This document shows positions 1 to 15,000 of a DNA stretch of 64,000 nt, in pieces. Every line of letters starts with the position of its first letter. Position 1 is the stretch's first letter. The stretch spans positions 48,548 to 112,547 of the forward strand of contig JASANE010029289.1 of the NCBI GenBank assembly GCA_030248225.1, given 5' to 3'. The position numbers and the translations under genes were made by a program. The stretch is from Trileptium ribeirensis. Lineage: Eukaryota; Nematoda; Enoplea; Enoplida; Thoracostomopsidae. Under the pieces are notes generated by a model that worked only from the letters and a program-made list of their open reading frames with translations, was not told the DNA's origin and ran no database searches.

Positions 1-67
1 GTACATGCGTCCTCCAAGGCAGCGGGTAAATTTAGCGATGCCAATATCCCGTTCATAACGTTTGAAT
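1..67 (-). CDS. PDCD6IP: ALIX exon 9, cut by the window edge
   Basis: The acceptor is ttgttttag at 68-69. The exon enters in phase 1 and reads NSNVMNGILASLNLPAALED before running off the left edge in mid-codon. LASLNLPAA is a hallmark of the ALIX V domain. Confidence 0.92.
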
Positions 68-3000
68 CTAAAACAAACAAAAATATATGATTTTTCTGAA
101 AGCGAGATAGACTAACATCCGAGAAGATATTATTTGAAACTGTTCGATGTTTTTTGCAACAAAATTGCTTTAATTTATTGTTTTCTTTACAAAGACTCAC
201 CGCCAAAAGAATAGGTTATTACATTTTGGCGTCTGTTTAAATCCACAAAATGTACATATTTGATATTTAAGAAAACACGGAGTTAGTACGTTTGAAAGGT
301 TAAATCGTCGTTTATATACACTGGAATTTACACCAAAAACCTTACATCTAGTGTCGCACTATAATTTCAGATAGCTCTATAGCCACGACACTGCAACAAT
401 AAGTAAAGGCACCTAAACTAAAAAAATTTCAGTTACAATACTTCTTGATGTCACACAGTCGTTCTAATAGCATGGGCATCCAATGACAAAATCGGCAGAG
501 TTACAGTGCATCAACAAATTCAATGGAAACGACTAGGAAACAACACTGTCACATGTGAAAAATAAACAGGTGCTTCATTCGCTTGCAAGCCATAATAGAG
601 TTATATGTTACGTTTGATAAATACCAACATTGTCTACGTGTATTCTAAATTTTATTCGGGGAAAATCAGTGTTAATAATTAGCTGAACCGCACAACTGTC
701 GAAGCTGAAAGGATAAGACTAAAAATCTTAAAACACGATTAAACCTGGATCTTAAAGATCCACCAATGTCGAGCACATATTATGAAAAGTATATTAGTAC
801 TAGTAGCCCGATAGTCCAGCGACAAAAAACCAAATCAAATTCTATACTAGTATCTCGCAAGCGAGGGTGAAACCGAGCGAGCGTAATTTCATCAAGTGGA
901 CATTTTGTGTAAACACTTGTAACAGGCTGTGTGTTTGATGTATATACCATATGCACTAAAACCTTTGTAATCCAAAGCCCACAGAAAACTGTAAACCCGG
1001 GTCTACCCTACACTCATAGAAAACAACTTAGAATACATCAAGTTTTTGTACTGGTGGCTAGATAACCAAACCATCGAATCCATAAAGTTATAGACTATTA
1101 TTGATGCTCCGCACGCAATATCTAACCAAACAAAATTTATTTTATTTAAGGAAAACTCACTACATGTCGGAAATCGGGTTCGTCTGCCATAAACCGTTTA
1201 AACCCAATTAGAAGGTATAATATAGTCAAGCTGGACTCTAGATAACAAAACCGTTGTATTCAGTGTGCGTGATAACCTAATATACATTCCTTGTGAAGTA
1301 AAAACATGAAATAACATGTCGAAATTTCTGGCAAAAAACCATATCCAGGCCCACCGCGGCCCAGGAAGCGTGTCTCGATATACGGGCTGCAACAAACTGG
1401 TACCCGCATTGGCAAGTTTGGCAAAGAAACCTTGAAACCATGTTTTTGCCATTACGAACTCAAAGATGGGGTCGCAGCTGTTCGTTTCAACTAAAAGACA
1501 CGTCCTCATCACTTTTGCTATAGAGTAAAAAATTATCTAAATCTATCCACTTGAAGATGTGCGCAAGAAACAAACAAAAAACAAATTTTCACCATCCTTC
1601 CCCTTAGCGCCGTGTGTGGAAAATCCGCTTGCTCCGATTCAAAAATTCATTTCATTACGACGGAATTTCAGTAAACCAAATTATCGTTATTACTTTCCCG
1701 CAGTCGGCCAGTTTCTGTGTTAATGATGTCAGTTCGTCGTGTGTCGTAAGCAGCAAGCGCTTGTTGGACCTGAATCGGAACCAAATGTGCAAAAATGTCC
1801 TGAAACAATTTTAATTAAAATAATAAATAACTTTTTTGCATTATTTTTACACTCCTATAACATAAATTATTGCAATAAACTCGAATTGGGGTAAAAAGAT
1901 GCACAGACACACAAGTACAGGAAGTGCTTAAAATGTTCTGGTTATTCTACATAGATCTCAGTTTCAACATAGAGGGATGCGACAAGCGCCCACACAAGCA
2001 AGTCCATGCCGGAAACTCGTACGAATAGTAGTAGCCGCAAAATTTCAAAGCTAACAAACCCTTAAATTCATTCGCCGAAAAAGGCAACTCCAAACAAGTT
2101 TTGATTTTTCACATAATTAACTTGTAGTGGAAATAAGACCAAAAATGTATTGAGAACTGAATGCATCAAACAGTTAATCCACTGTGAGCAAATGAAACAA
2201 AGTAACGCTCTACGGTGTTGTAATATTATACAACAACGGTCAATGGCAACGGCGCACCTTAACCAAACACCGCGCAAAGCAATCCACAATGGACAATACT
2301 TCGTAAGCAAAAATAAATAACACTTACCTTAAATCCCTGCGACATGGTTGACGCAAGTGGAAGCGGCTTCGCGAGAGCTGCTTTGCCGAATGCTGGCAGG
2401 CTTTTCGGATCGGGTACACGTTCGTGGTAGATAAAATCGTTATCCTTCTTCGCCGAAGCATACGCACGCTGCACTGTTGCCAGGTCGGAAGCGAATAACT
2501 GAAAACACAACAATAAAGAAAATGATGTTCGCATAGCCCGCTGAAACTGTTCAAACACTATAAAATCCATAATATAATGCTCCAATGGAACGGTACCAAC
2601 ATGCGTACAATATTTCAACAAAAAGCGCAATTTATCTATCAGACCTAAACACTAAAATGTATAAGCCGGATTATAAACGAACAACCACATGTCCAAACGA
2701 GCGCAAATGTACTTTCTGCAGACATGCTAAAAGTCTATTTTTGTATCAATACATTATCAATGTCACTAGCCAACAATAGCCGTTCAGGCTCACATGTACG
2801 GAAATCTGTAGTTAGGGCTAAAACCAATCAGAGCTTCACACTCGTTCCCCCGTCATAGGTTTGCTATAATTGATCAAGTATAATAATAACCCTAATTAAA
2901 TGCCTAACAAGTAGCAAACCCACCGACTGATTAACACTTGTCGACAGTAATTCCTGAGCGCGAGTCAAATGAGCCAGTTCGGGTCCGATTTCCTTTTCTT

Positions 3001-6000
3001 CTTTACATAACAGCGACTCATAGTAATGAGCTAGTCCGAGGAATGCACTTTGTTTGGCGCTGATTATGCCTGAAATTATGTTTTATATTAAATTAAAAAC
3101 ATACTTAATATGCATTAGCTAAAACTCGTAGCAGCTATCATCGTTACTACATAAGCTATACAAGTCGTAGTGGAACTACATATTTTTGATCGGAGCGAGG
3201 GGTTGCCATTAATCCAATTAGCATAATTTATTAATTGGCAACATAATGATCATACGAGTTTGTATCATATTCGCATTTTTTGACCCGAATACCCTATATT
3301 GGTCAAAACAAAACGATTCTATTCGAAGTATTTAGCGAGATATAACCAAAAGTGTCTTTAATTAGCTGATTACAGGCAGCTAATTAGCTTATAGTTAATT
3401 CGTTATGAAAATTTTTGAAACCCCATATATCAGGTGCACATTCCCAGATGTTTAGCTATAAAACAAAAAAAAGTTTTTTGAAATTGGTTGAGTGGTTCTA
3501 GAGATTCGTCGACGAACGCACGAACGAACGGACATCGACTTTTTTGGTCACAGACAGAAAGTAAAAACGCTTCGTTCGGCTTCGCCTCGCTCCGCTCAAT
3601 AAGTATATTACAGCAAAAATACAAACACAATACTATAGAGTGCCAACAAAACATTACACCAGGAAAATCTATATTGCACAAACACCGTAGAGACGATATC
3701 ATACATAAACGGTATACATGAGATATTTGTCGCGACAGATGCCTGCAACGACGTCTGCTGCTTAACTACTGAGAGTTTTGAACCCATTTTTCTGCGCAAA
3801 TGATGTCTCTAAACTTCGATACCTCTACAATAAACCTTAATTTAGATTCGCTTTGCTTAGTACCTGGCGTCTTCTAAGTGGCTTCACTATGAAAATTAAC
3901 AAAATCAAATTGGGCCAAAGCAGATGCTGTGATTTTATGACACTAGGGCTCAACTCGTCTGACGAATACAAAAGCGCTCAGCGTCTATGGTAGCCATTAT
4001 TTGCTCACAGTTTTCGTGCTATTATGTATAAAGTATATAAATGCTCTGGATCTTGATGCAATAGCGTTGTCTTATTCTCAAACAGAACTTGCGACAAAAA
4101 ATGGGTAATATTTTAGTTTTGTAATATATATTTTAATCTGGTCGATATCATGTATTTGGTTTCAAAAATATGTGCGGTTTACAAACTACTATTTTTTTCG
4201 TCTTACTTTTCGCTGTTGTTGCGATCTGGTGATATCATGCATGTCTCGAGCTAAGTGATGTTTGTTGCATGCAGATGGTATGTTTTGTCTTCAGATTTCT
4301 TTAAAACAAACTAACCGATCATATCTTTCTCCCAAACAATTCGTGACTCCGATGCAACGCCATGACCGCGGCCCATTTGCTTTGCCGCTTCACTGTAGAG
4401 ATCGCTCGCTTGTGCAGCTATTTTTGCAACAATTTTCGGATTCATTTTGTCACGAGCAGCTTTGATGTATATAGCTTCTTGGCCTAAAACAGAACAAAAA
4501 CATTTTGGAATATACATGAGTATCCTTTCCTTATTTTTTGGCATATAAAGTTCCACAAAATATCTAATTACATATAAAAATATACGAATTGAAATAGGAA
4601 TATACAATTCTCGCTGGAAATGAGTACTACTCGTTCTAAAAAATTATGTTGGAAATAGTACGTCGATTTGAGGCAAGCTTTTAAAAAAATTAGTTTGACA
4701 ACTACTGTTCGCAGTTCGTCACATTCGACTGAAAATTGGGAAATTCAAGTCGATATCAGTTCGATGTTGCGACATTCATTCGGAACGCGGCAGTTATTTA
4801 TGACGTCTACAGTCAAACGGTGTTTACCAGCGCGGCCGTATTCTGGCATATTCGCCATCAGCTTTTGCTGCCCAAATTTCGTCAGTAATAAATGACTTGA
4901 GATTTAAATTTTCAAAAGTAAAATTCGCGGTTTGCATTTTATATAATATTCGTTCGCAAGAACAGTATCGAGTTTTTACTTAATTTCTTTTTTGGAGCAC
5001 CGAACAACAGAGTACTACAACCCATGCCAGACTACTAAATTTAGCGCATTCCTAATAAAATGTCAGCTATGACTGAAGAAATTTTACGCCACAACAGTAG
5101 CGGATATGCAGCACCTCGCTTGTATAAGAGGTACTATTTCCTTGTACTATCTGGAAGAAAGCGTTGCTGAAGACTGTCGCCACAGACAACCAAACGAGTG
5201 TGCATAGCCTATGTATACTGAATAACTAGTTTAAGGTTTCAAATTCACCATCCTTGATTCTGAAAAAATCTCTAAAAGCTAATAATACACCAGCATTGGA
5301 TTGCCAACAAAAATGTTGATCTTATTTAGTAAAATTTCAAAACAAAGGGTTATTCTGTTTACCCAAGCAATATATATATATATCCAAAAAGACAGAAACG
5401 TTCGAAATTTAGGAATCAGAACTTTCACAAAAAGATAAAATCTCAATGGCTAGTTTTGACGCTATTGGTCCCTATCGACTTCAGTATTACATGCACTTAT
5501 ACAAAATACCGTTGTTATCATCGTATTCTGCAACCACGATACATTAATGTCCTACTATATATAGCCCTTTCCCTACATAATAGATTAAAAAATCACAAAA
5601 TGACCGCATTTTGATTCAGAAAGTAAGCATTTTTGACCCATGCAGCATAGCAAAAAAGTGACAGTATACCCATTGTTTGTAAGATTAAAGCAACAAAGCC
5701 AACATTTTAGACCGTTTATCTTTTCTATAAGCATAATGATCACGCCCAGCAAGCAAAAACTCAGATAAAATTATGGGAATTTTAGCTTTTGTGGCACTTT
5801 TAAAACTTTCATTCATAGTTGAAAAACGACCGCTTTGATAAAAATGTGTAAAAGGAAAGTATGTGTTGGTCCCGATCACAGGATTCTGGTCGCCATTTCG
5901 GATTCGAAGCTTCTATGGAGAGTTAATACATAAATCGCCATGGGTACTTATGCAATAAAATCGTATTTTTTCCAACTCGTGTCAGTTTCGTGAGAATATA

Positions 6001-9000
6001 AGTGAAAACAAAGCGAGATCATGTACTATTAATTAAATTCTGTTACTAAACAAAATTTCGAAAATTCCTCAACTGAATTCTAGATTCGCAAATAATGTTG
6101 TAAGGCGATATGAACCAGGGATCCCCTGGTTAGGAGCCAGCGGTGCCAAATTTGTTGGGTAGCATCAGAAGCACTACCAAGACAAATTTGCTTTAGGTTA
6201 AAACTTTGTGGGCATATTTGCAAACACTTTATAAAATTTGTAGCTTCAGATTGGAATATTAGTACATAATTTCTATGTCAACTTGAGAGTCTGTTTTATC
6301 AGCGAGGCATTAAGCAAAAATCTGCAATGGATCATTGAACAAAGAAAGCCAAAAATTCACCTATGCGCACAAACCAGACGGCATCAGGGACTCAATCCCA
6401 GGGTCTCTACTCCCAAATCAAGACCTACTCATTACCGCAGTTTAAAATTTTTAATGGTAGAGAAACCACAAACTCTTAATTCGAGGATGCAGAGAATGCA
6501 CTGTATATAGATAGGTGTTCATATGACCTTTTAAGAATTTTGTCGTTGCTGACTTTCCCACTGAAGGCGGAGTGGCCCCCAGGCATTTCGGCCTCCCACA
6601 CGTGCCCATAGGTATTTTTGTCTTCCATTTGGTTCAGCCTCCCATCTATTTTTCTGCACGACTAAATATTCCAATTTTTCTTTGCGAGGCAAAAATATGC
6701 CAGTTTTCCCTTCTGGAACTCAAGAAATCCCTAAATTTTTGCTCTGCGGAGATAAAAACATCATAATTGCCGTCAGTATATAGCATTTAACTATTTAATG
6801 TGAGGTTATTATTAAATTTTACTGTGAATCTGGCATTTCTCCTATTTTCCCGTTTTTTAGTCCCCCAGTTCCGCTGGGGGTTCCCTAGTTCGAACTGGGT
6901 GAAGGAATTTCCCGCACCCAGGTGCTCCCCAGTTCGGTTCCTACAGGTACTTTGGAAGCAGTTTAGGATAGCCAGCATTACATGCATATTTTTCTTGGTT
7001 TTAGCGGTCAATTTTAGTGCATATATTTGCATTAACCCAACAGGAAAGCTAACAACAGGCGCGTTATACCTGTTCCAAAAAATGTTAACAACTTACCTTG
7101 AGCAACCATAACTGCCGAAAACGTTGACAGGTTATCAGGCGTGAGATCGGGTGTCGGTTCCTGTCCGATCCAGCCCATAACGTTGTCCTACAAACAGGAT
7201 CATTTACCATGACTAACGATCAACAACACAGTGAACGTGATGTAGACAAATTTATATATCCTTCTTTAGCTACTACGGAACGAACATTGTAGCTATCGTG
7301 AAATAAAAAATACAGCTGGTACCCTACAATACACCTAACAAATACTTCGGAAGTATGGCCTCTGGTACTACGGAACGAACACTGTAGCTACCGTTAAATA
7401 AAAAATACAGCTGGTACCCTACAATACACCAAAGAAATACTTCGGAAGTATAACCTTTAGTATATTTTCGGCTCCTTCCCCATAAAGACACATCCAGTTA
7501 ACATAAATTTGACAAAATCTACAAAACACATTCTGAAGGTAAATATTTGAATAATTTCGTCCAAAAATTGCTTAATAATATGTTTCAGCCTTAACAGCAA
7601 CGTTTTTGAACTACTTCTGAGGCCATTTGTTCACAATTATTTTAATGTTTTTGCTGAAATAATATTAAATTTTGTAAGTTTTTTATGTCGTAGGGCGCTC
7701 CCAGTTCATGACTGGCAAAATTTTAGGCGAGATAGACGGCATAATATTGTGGGTTTACATTCCTTTGAAACACTTTGCTAAATTAACATAACTAGACTTT
7801 ACAGCATAGTAAGGTTATTCACGTGCGTGGTATTGAATCATGTTATCTTAAATGAAACAGTGTTCAGGACCAATGTCACGAGGACATATATGGAAATGCA
7901 AGAAAATTTAAGTCTAATCCTTAAGCGGTAGGTAAACAGGGGTATATTGGATTGCTACTCCTCGCAATACGATTCAGCAAGATTTTCGTGCAAGTTTGGC
8001 AAGCTACAAACTCGACAGAGATTAGCATAGCAAATTGCTTTCTAAAGCGACTAATACCTAATCGGTAAATCTCTTCATCGTTTTCAGCATACAATCATGT
8101 ATGGCTCAAAGGGGTCCCATGGGATACAGTACCATTCCAAATAGCATACATCGGTGACGGATACACACAAATAGACTACTTCATCGTTTTCAGCGTCCTA
8201 GAAAACCTACACAACTACAAATGCAACAAATATTAACGTTAGGTTCAATATCATGCATGCCCCTAGAGGAAGATGGTCTCTCGGAATATAGTTCCTTTCC
8301 CAAAAGTCTACATCGGTCATAGATACACTCAAATAAATCACATCATCGTTTTCAGTATTCTCAGTTCGGAAACATTTTCAACCACAAATGCAACAAATAA
8401 CAACATTAGATTGAAAACCACGCGGAATGATGCATGGCTCAAAGGGGGTCTCTTAGGATACAATACCATGCTAAAAAGTCTACATCGATCATAGATACAC
8501 TCAAATAAATCACATCATCATATTCAGTAACCTCGAAAACCTTTATAACCGGAAATACAAGAAATAATAACATTAGGTTCAATATCACGAAATCATACAT
8601 GACTCAAGTGAGGTCTCAGGGTATGTAGTACCATTATGTAAGGTCTACATCGGTCATATATACACTCAAATGAATCGCTCAGTCGTTTTCGGCATCCTCA
8701 AAAACCTTTGTAGTAACAGAACAAAAAAATATGACATTACTATTTGCTTAATATATGATTGTCCTGAATGATTCTTGACATTTTAAACTTTAGGTTTCAA
8801 TTATACCAATGCATAGTACATCCGTGACTGTGACGGACTCTAGCCATCTATATTTGTTACTTAATTTATTGATGTATCAACATAATTACTAGGTGTTTTT
8901 TTTTTCGAATTTATCACCAAAGATAACCATTTTATAATGGATCAAAACGATTATATTAAAAAATTACAACCCACAAATTATAAAATTCTAGTAAATAATT

Positions 9001-12000
9001 TTCCTATCGAAACTTGACATACAAATACTTCGGTTATACACAATTTTATAAATACATCCATATTTTAGCCTGAAATATACGCAATATAAGAGCTAATTTA
9101 CCTTAGGTAATATACACTCCAGTTCATTGTGACGGTGCTTATATCCTGATATATTGGGTTAAAACCATTTCTTCAGTACCGTCACTTTGAATATATAATG
9201 GTAGCATCAGCATATAAACTGTATAACAACACTCATACATGTCTTATGATAAACGGTTAATTAAAATTCTTTATGCAAATTTTTTAGGTATGTACGTGAA
9301 TGTAGTCAATATTTATATTAACGAAAATTCCTCTCTACATCAGTTACCGACATCTACACTGGAATCGAGCACATTTGAAGGTTTTTCTGGCGATCCGAGC
9401 AATACTTCCGAAATAATGCCTAGATCATCTACACCAGGTTTCGAAGGTACAAATAAAATCTTTTTTAACGTGCTACACTTACCCAAAAAATCTGTATATT
9501 AATTTAGCTACAGAGATCAACAATTACATTTAAAATAACGAAATAATGAATGGTTGTTGGGCGAGAGAACGGCGTCCGTTCCAAAAAGGGAACTTCGGTC
9601 ACAGATGCGTTCAAATAAATCATTCCAGTGGTTTCAGCGACACTGAAAGCCTATATAGTGACCATACAGCGCCAACTAACGATTATTATAAAAAAACATA
9701 TGTAAAGGGTTACAATGGGACCATTAGGAATCCTCTATCTACTTATCCGCGAGTGTGACAAAAACGTATTGGTAAGAAACTTGTAGATCTTATCAAGGCA
9801 AAAGATATGCAAAAATTTTTGATACGAGGACTGGGTTCTGAGATATAACTAAAAAGCAATTTACCTCAGCCACAAAAATTAGAGAGTACCCTCTTTACAT
9901 GGGGCCAGTAGTGCCCAATGGATGGCTTGCATGTATGTATACTATATGAGGTGATGGGCCACCCTACACGCTATAATATATAAAAGACATTCTGATAATA
10001 TCTTCGTTCGTTGCTATGATAATTTGAGAAACTAGCCATGCGGACGAACGGTAAAATTTATCGGTGTGCACACAAATAAATGGTTGCTCGCTTCGTCCGC
10101 TGCGAAAGATCTTTACTTTTGATCACAGTCCGGCAGCAGAATAAATATTGTAACAGTTGTTATTAAAAAGAGAGTAATAACGTTTACAATACTGTATGCT
10201 CGCTGCTCTAGACATAGATACAGTCAGATTGGCTAAATCTGTATAATTGAAACGGAGCCAGCGGAGTTGCCACTGAGGGCGCAGGGCAAAATCGTGAAAA
10301 CTTTTTTGTTTATAGCTGCCATTCATAACTCATTTTCGGATTTCGATAAATTTTGTTCAATGACGAAAAGTAATGTGTCTTTTAGTATGCGCACAGCTCC
10401 GACCCCATCTTATGGGTCAAAATGGCAAAAAAACTGGTTTCTACGAGTTCTTTGCCAACTCCGGCCATACGGGTGCAAGTGTTTCACAGCCCATATCTCG
10501 TGACAAAGGCTTCTGATTGAAAAATGTAGACCGTCATCAGCTCATCGAGATCTACTTTTCTGACCACGATGTTTTTGTGAAACTACTCCCTGGGCTGCTG
10601 GGGGCTGGAATAAGGTTCGTCAACCCTTTCTCATAAATAACGATTTTCCATATATCGCTGTGTTACTGCATATTTTTACCATGCAATGAGTCTCTATTGC
10701 GTTATCAAACAAGCTGAATGTGACGGTTTTGCTATCGTGAGTCCAACTTGACAATATTATACCTTTTCATTGAGTTTCAAGAAAAATATAGTGCATTTTA
10801 ATTTGTCGGATTATGTATTAGTGTTTTAAATTTTTGAAGCAAACATATTTCACACACTTCGTGGATTTTCATAAGTTTTCATCCTCTATTTGGCTGCAAA
10901 TGGTGTGCTACTATATCATTCTTTACGCTGAGGATGGGTCAAAACGGGTTTTTCCGTAGACCCATGAGATCCAAAATACACAATAATGCTACTATCTCCG
11001 CAACTGCTCGAACTATACTGCTGCTTTTAGTCGTGTTTTGTAAAGCAATCCATGATTCATTTTGTAATTTACTGCTCATATAGCTATATAAATCTCTGGA
11101 AATATGTTCAACACGTAAAATTCGCCCATTTGGCGATAAGACAATATACTAGTAGTACCTGCGATAAATTTTGCCAAAGCCAGAGTATTGTAAGTTAAAA
11201 TATTCTTTAAGCAACAGAATTCATTGTAACACATCTTACCTTCAAATATAAAAAAATACCAGCCGCCTGTTGAAACAGTTTTGCTGCCGATTTCAATTCA
11301 GCATCAGTTTCTAAATTCTGCGTGCTCGCAATCTGACTTTGCATAGCGCCTAAAATATGTATAAGTAGTTTTTGGCAATTTTTAATATTCGTGCCAAACT
11401 GTGTAATGTAATCTTCTTAAGCTAGGGCCAAACGTAATCCTCTTAAACAAGACTCTAAGGCTGTATTATTCCAGGATACTTATTTGCAAAATTGGTACCG
11501 GTGTGCTCAGATGGTAAACAAAGAACTCGTCAAAACTGGCATTCATTCATGGCTTGTTCTTCGACTCTGGCTAATACAAGGACGTTGGTACATAGTTTGT
11601 CTTCGGCGTTTATGATCATTTGCCAACAACACAAAAGTAATACTTTCATACTTGAAACGGAGCGAGCGAAGCAAGAAGAGTTTCCGCTGAGGGCGCTAGA
11701 GCGAAATTAGTGAAAATTTGTATTATTTGTCTGTCATTTCGGATGGATTGTTTTCGATAAATTTTTGTTTAACAGCAAAGGTAATGCGTATGTGCCCTTT
11801 AGTTGAACGTGAACAGCCCCGAACCCAGGAAAAACAGGTGATATAAGGGTTTTCACCAAGGCTAGCCATATGGATACCAGTCTTTCATAACACATATCTC
11901 GCAACACAGATTTCGCATCAAAAACGGAGTTTACCAGTTCATTGTTATCTACAACATTGCTGAAAATCACCTGGACCGCTGTGAGCGCGAATATACTTCG

Positions 12001-15000
12001 TCGACGATTTGCCAGGAATATAGATTTTTTAAATTTTGCCAAGTTATTACTTTATTGCGTTAGAACAAGTGTACGTATACTTGGTTATCAAACACGATGA
12101 ATATGATGGCCTTATAATGGTCCAGCTTGCCATTATATTATTATATCTTTTCACGGGTTTCACGTCAGTTTGGGTCGACGATACCGATTTCCACTGTGTT
12201 TTAGTTTAGTTACGTATTGCGTACGGGGCATCCAGAATGATCTATGTATAGGTTTTTGGAATATTGAACACCATGGTTCGATCATCTGTCCATCAAGAAT
12301 TATCTATATAGGTTTTTAAGGAGACTGTATACGATGGTTTGGTTACCTAGAGACCAGCACGTGTATTTCATGCCTGTTCAGCAGTTTTCAGTGGGTTTTG
12401 AGTAAATGAACCCGATATCCAGCATTCAGTAGTTTGATTATCTACAGTGTACAAGGCATCAAGAATAACTTTCAATATAGATCTTTCGATAATTTGAATA
12501 CGATGGTTTGGTTATCTAGACACCAACCTAAATACTTCGTGCATTGTCAGTTGTTTTCGATGAGTTTAGGGCTGATGAGTTTTAAGTTTTTCAATGGCTA
12601 CAGGGTTCCAGAGGTTCTAGGGTGATATATACACAAAAGACAGAGTGTTGCAAATGATTACTCATGATAACTTATAAACGAAACCACGCTCAAAATTGGA
12701 TTAGCCTACCATAGCAAAACCCTTTAAAACACACTAATAAATACCGATTAATAAACTTTGACTCTGTGCCAAGCCAATTTGAGCAAAATTTTGATTTCGG
12801 CATATTAAAATTAAAATACTGAAATTAAATTATCTGAAATTAAAATATTGAAAATACATTAGCAACTTTGAGTAAAAACAATGCATTCAGGACATGAAAT
12901 TATGCCCTCAACATAATATGACACACAGTACAGGAAGTTAGACAATATTGTGCGTTCCCTCATGAGATCTGCTAGTCCCTATTTGCTAGGTCCTACGCAT
13001 CTTATTTTGGCTCCACCTTAATTTATCTATCATCGTGTTATTCGTTGTAATGATTTAAATCCAACAGAATATTTAGGGACTTGTTTACTGCGTTGTTGCA
13101 AATTCTTTTCTAAATACCGCCTATACAATAATTCCGGCGAGGTCCGGCATATACAAGTCTCAAATTCGCGGTCAGTTACGGCATCGAGGAAAATAGAACA
13201 AGACCGACACTGGGTGACAGGTAAACAAAATTATTTATTTAGCTCGTTCAAAAACAGTCTCTTACAACGACGGAAACAGCTACAATTAAATTCTATACGC
13301 CAGTGTTGCTTTTTTATTTATTTGCCGTCGAAAGTGCCGACTATTTATTATCATATTTTCTTAGCCAGCACCATACTTTTCGTTGTCCACCAAAAATGTC
13401 GGTTTCGGAGGTTGCTCAGTGAAGGGATCAGGTTTTAAGAGAATGTCGCCGACGGGAATAAAAATAGTGTTGGTCAAGCATTCACACTCAGGAAACCCGG
13501 TCACCTTCGAACCCTGAAATCTGACGACACATGAAGACGTATGCACAAAATTGTAGGCATAGTCACGCGAAATCCCTAAGATAATAAGGAGATTCCGGAA
13601 TATATTTTTCAAAACTGTATAAGATATATCAAAATAATACCGATGCAGAGCTGTATTGTTATATAAAAATCAACGCTACCACCTAACTAACCAATATTGA
13701 ATAGCACCGCTGCTTTTTCAAGTCCGGCGCTGCACAGTGTCAACGATGCCTTGCCAAAAAACAGCGATCCTTTATCGAACGCATCTTTCCATTTGAACGC
13801 TACAGGAACTGCTGTGGGTGAGAATGGAATTTTCGAATCGACAGCTACCAATTGATCATAATAGCGATAGAGAACCTCGAGTGAGCTCTCGTGTCGATCA
13901 AGCGCACGGCAAACGGCGTTATTGCGTAGCTTGTTGAGTTCTTAAAATATATATAACAGTGTGTTGTACAAAACATGAAACACGCATTTGTGAAAAACTA
14001 TTCGTAATTTTTAACAGACTGGTGTCATAGATTATCAACAATCACCACTGCTATTTAACCATCGTGATACCTGAGAGAACTGTCTTGTCGACCGAGAGCA
14101 AGGTAAACAGCGTCACTGTGCAGCTTGCTGCCAGCTCTTTTTGGCGTAATTTTCGCATTTTAAACGCAAAAATTTCTCAGGACGAGAAACATAAATTACG
14201 CATTTGAACCATGATCCAAAGGATGACGGTAATGCGCCGGCGAAGGCAATAACGGGAACGCCAAGCGGACTTGGGCATTCGTATGGGCTCATTTTGGTGG
14301 CTACATTCTGCAATTTTTTCATTGTGTACGTATAATTGTTAAGTGTTAATTGTGAATACTAATGTATAAACGTAAAAATAAACTCAGCAGTTTCAAGATC
14401 AGAGTATATACGTAACAGATATACACAGTAATAAATATGAGCTTACGACAATTTATTTGGTTCAGTACGCCTCATCACACGTATAGGTATTTTATTCGTA
14501 TATGTATATGTACGTATATAACAAATTTTTGATTTGAGGCACAGGCTTTTGTTTCAGATTTCGCCACGCCGGCAGAATAATCTGACCTTCCATACGGCCT
14601 CCAATTTATATGACAAGTTTATCATTATGGCCTAGAGATCGATGCTTGGTGACAAGAACATTTGACAAGCAGACGCCGGAAAAGTTGGATTGGCGTGGGA
14701 TTCAAACCCATAACTTCTGCTTTTTGATTCACAACTAGGTGCTGTCCCGACTGAGTTATCTCGGTCCAAGGTTTTTTCGCATTTTTTTGCGTAATTTACG
14801 CCTTTTTGAGGACCCGTTTCGCATTTTTTAATCAAGCTTTGCGTAATTTACGTATTTTATTTCTAGGACCGGACAAAATCAGCACCTTACATAATATAAG
14901 ACAAAATATCAGACCAGATATTTTCCGCAAAATATTCAATATGTTTCACAATACACAACAGCATCTGCTACAATGACAATATGCATTAATAGCAACATAA

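Noticed and set aside
1198..1512. 104-codon minus-strand frame in ALIX intron 8
   Set aside because: It lies between exons 8 and 9, which join perfectly without it; there is no ALIX similarity and no convincing splice sites.
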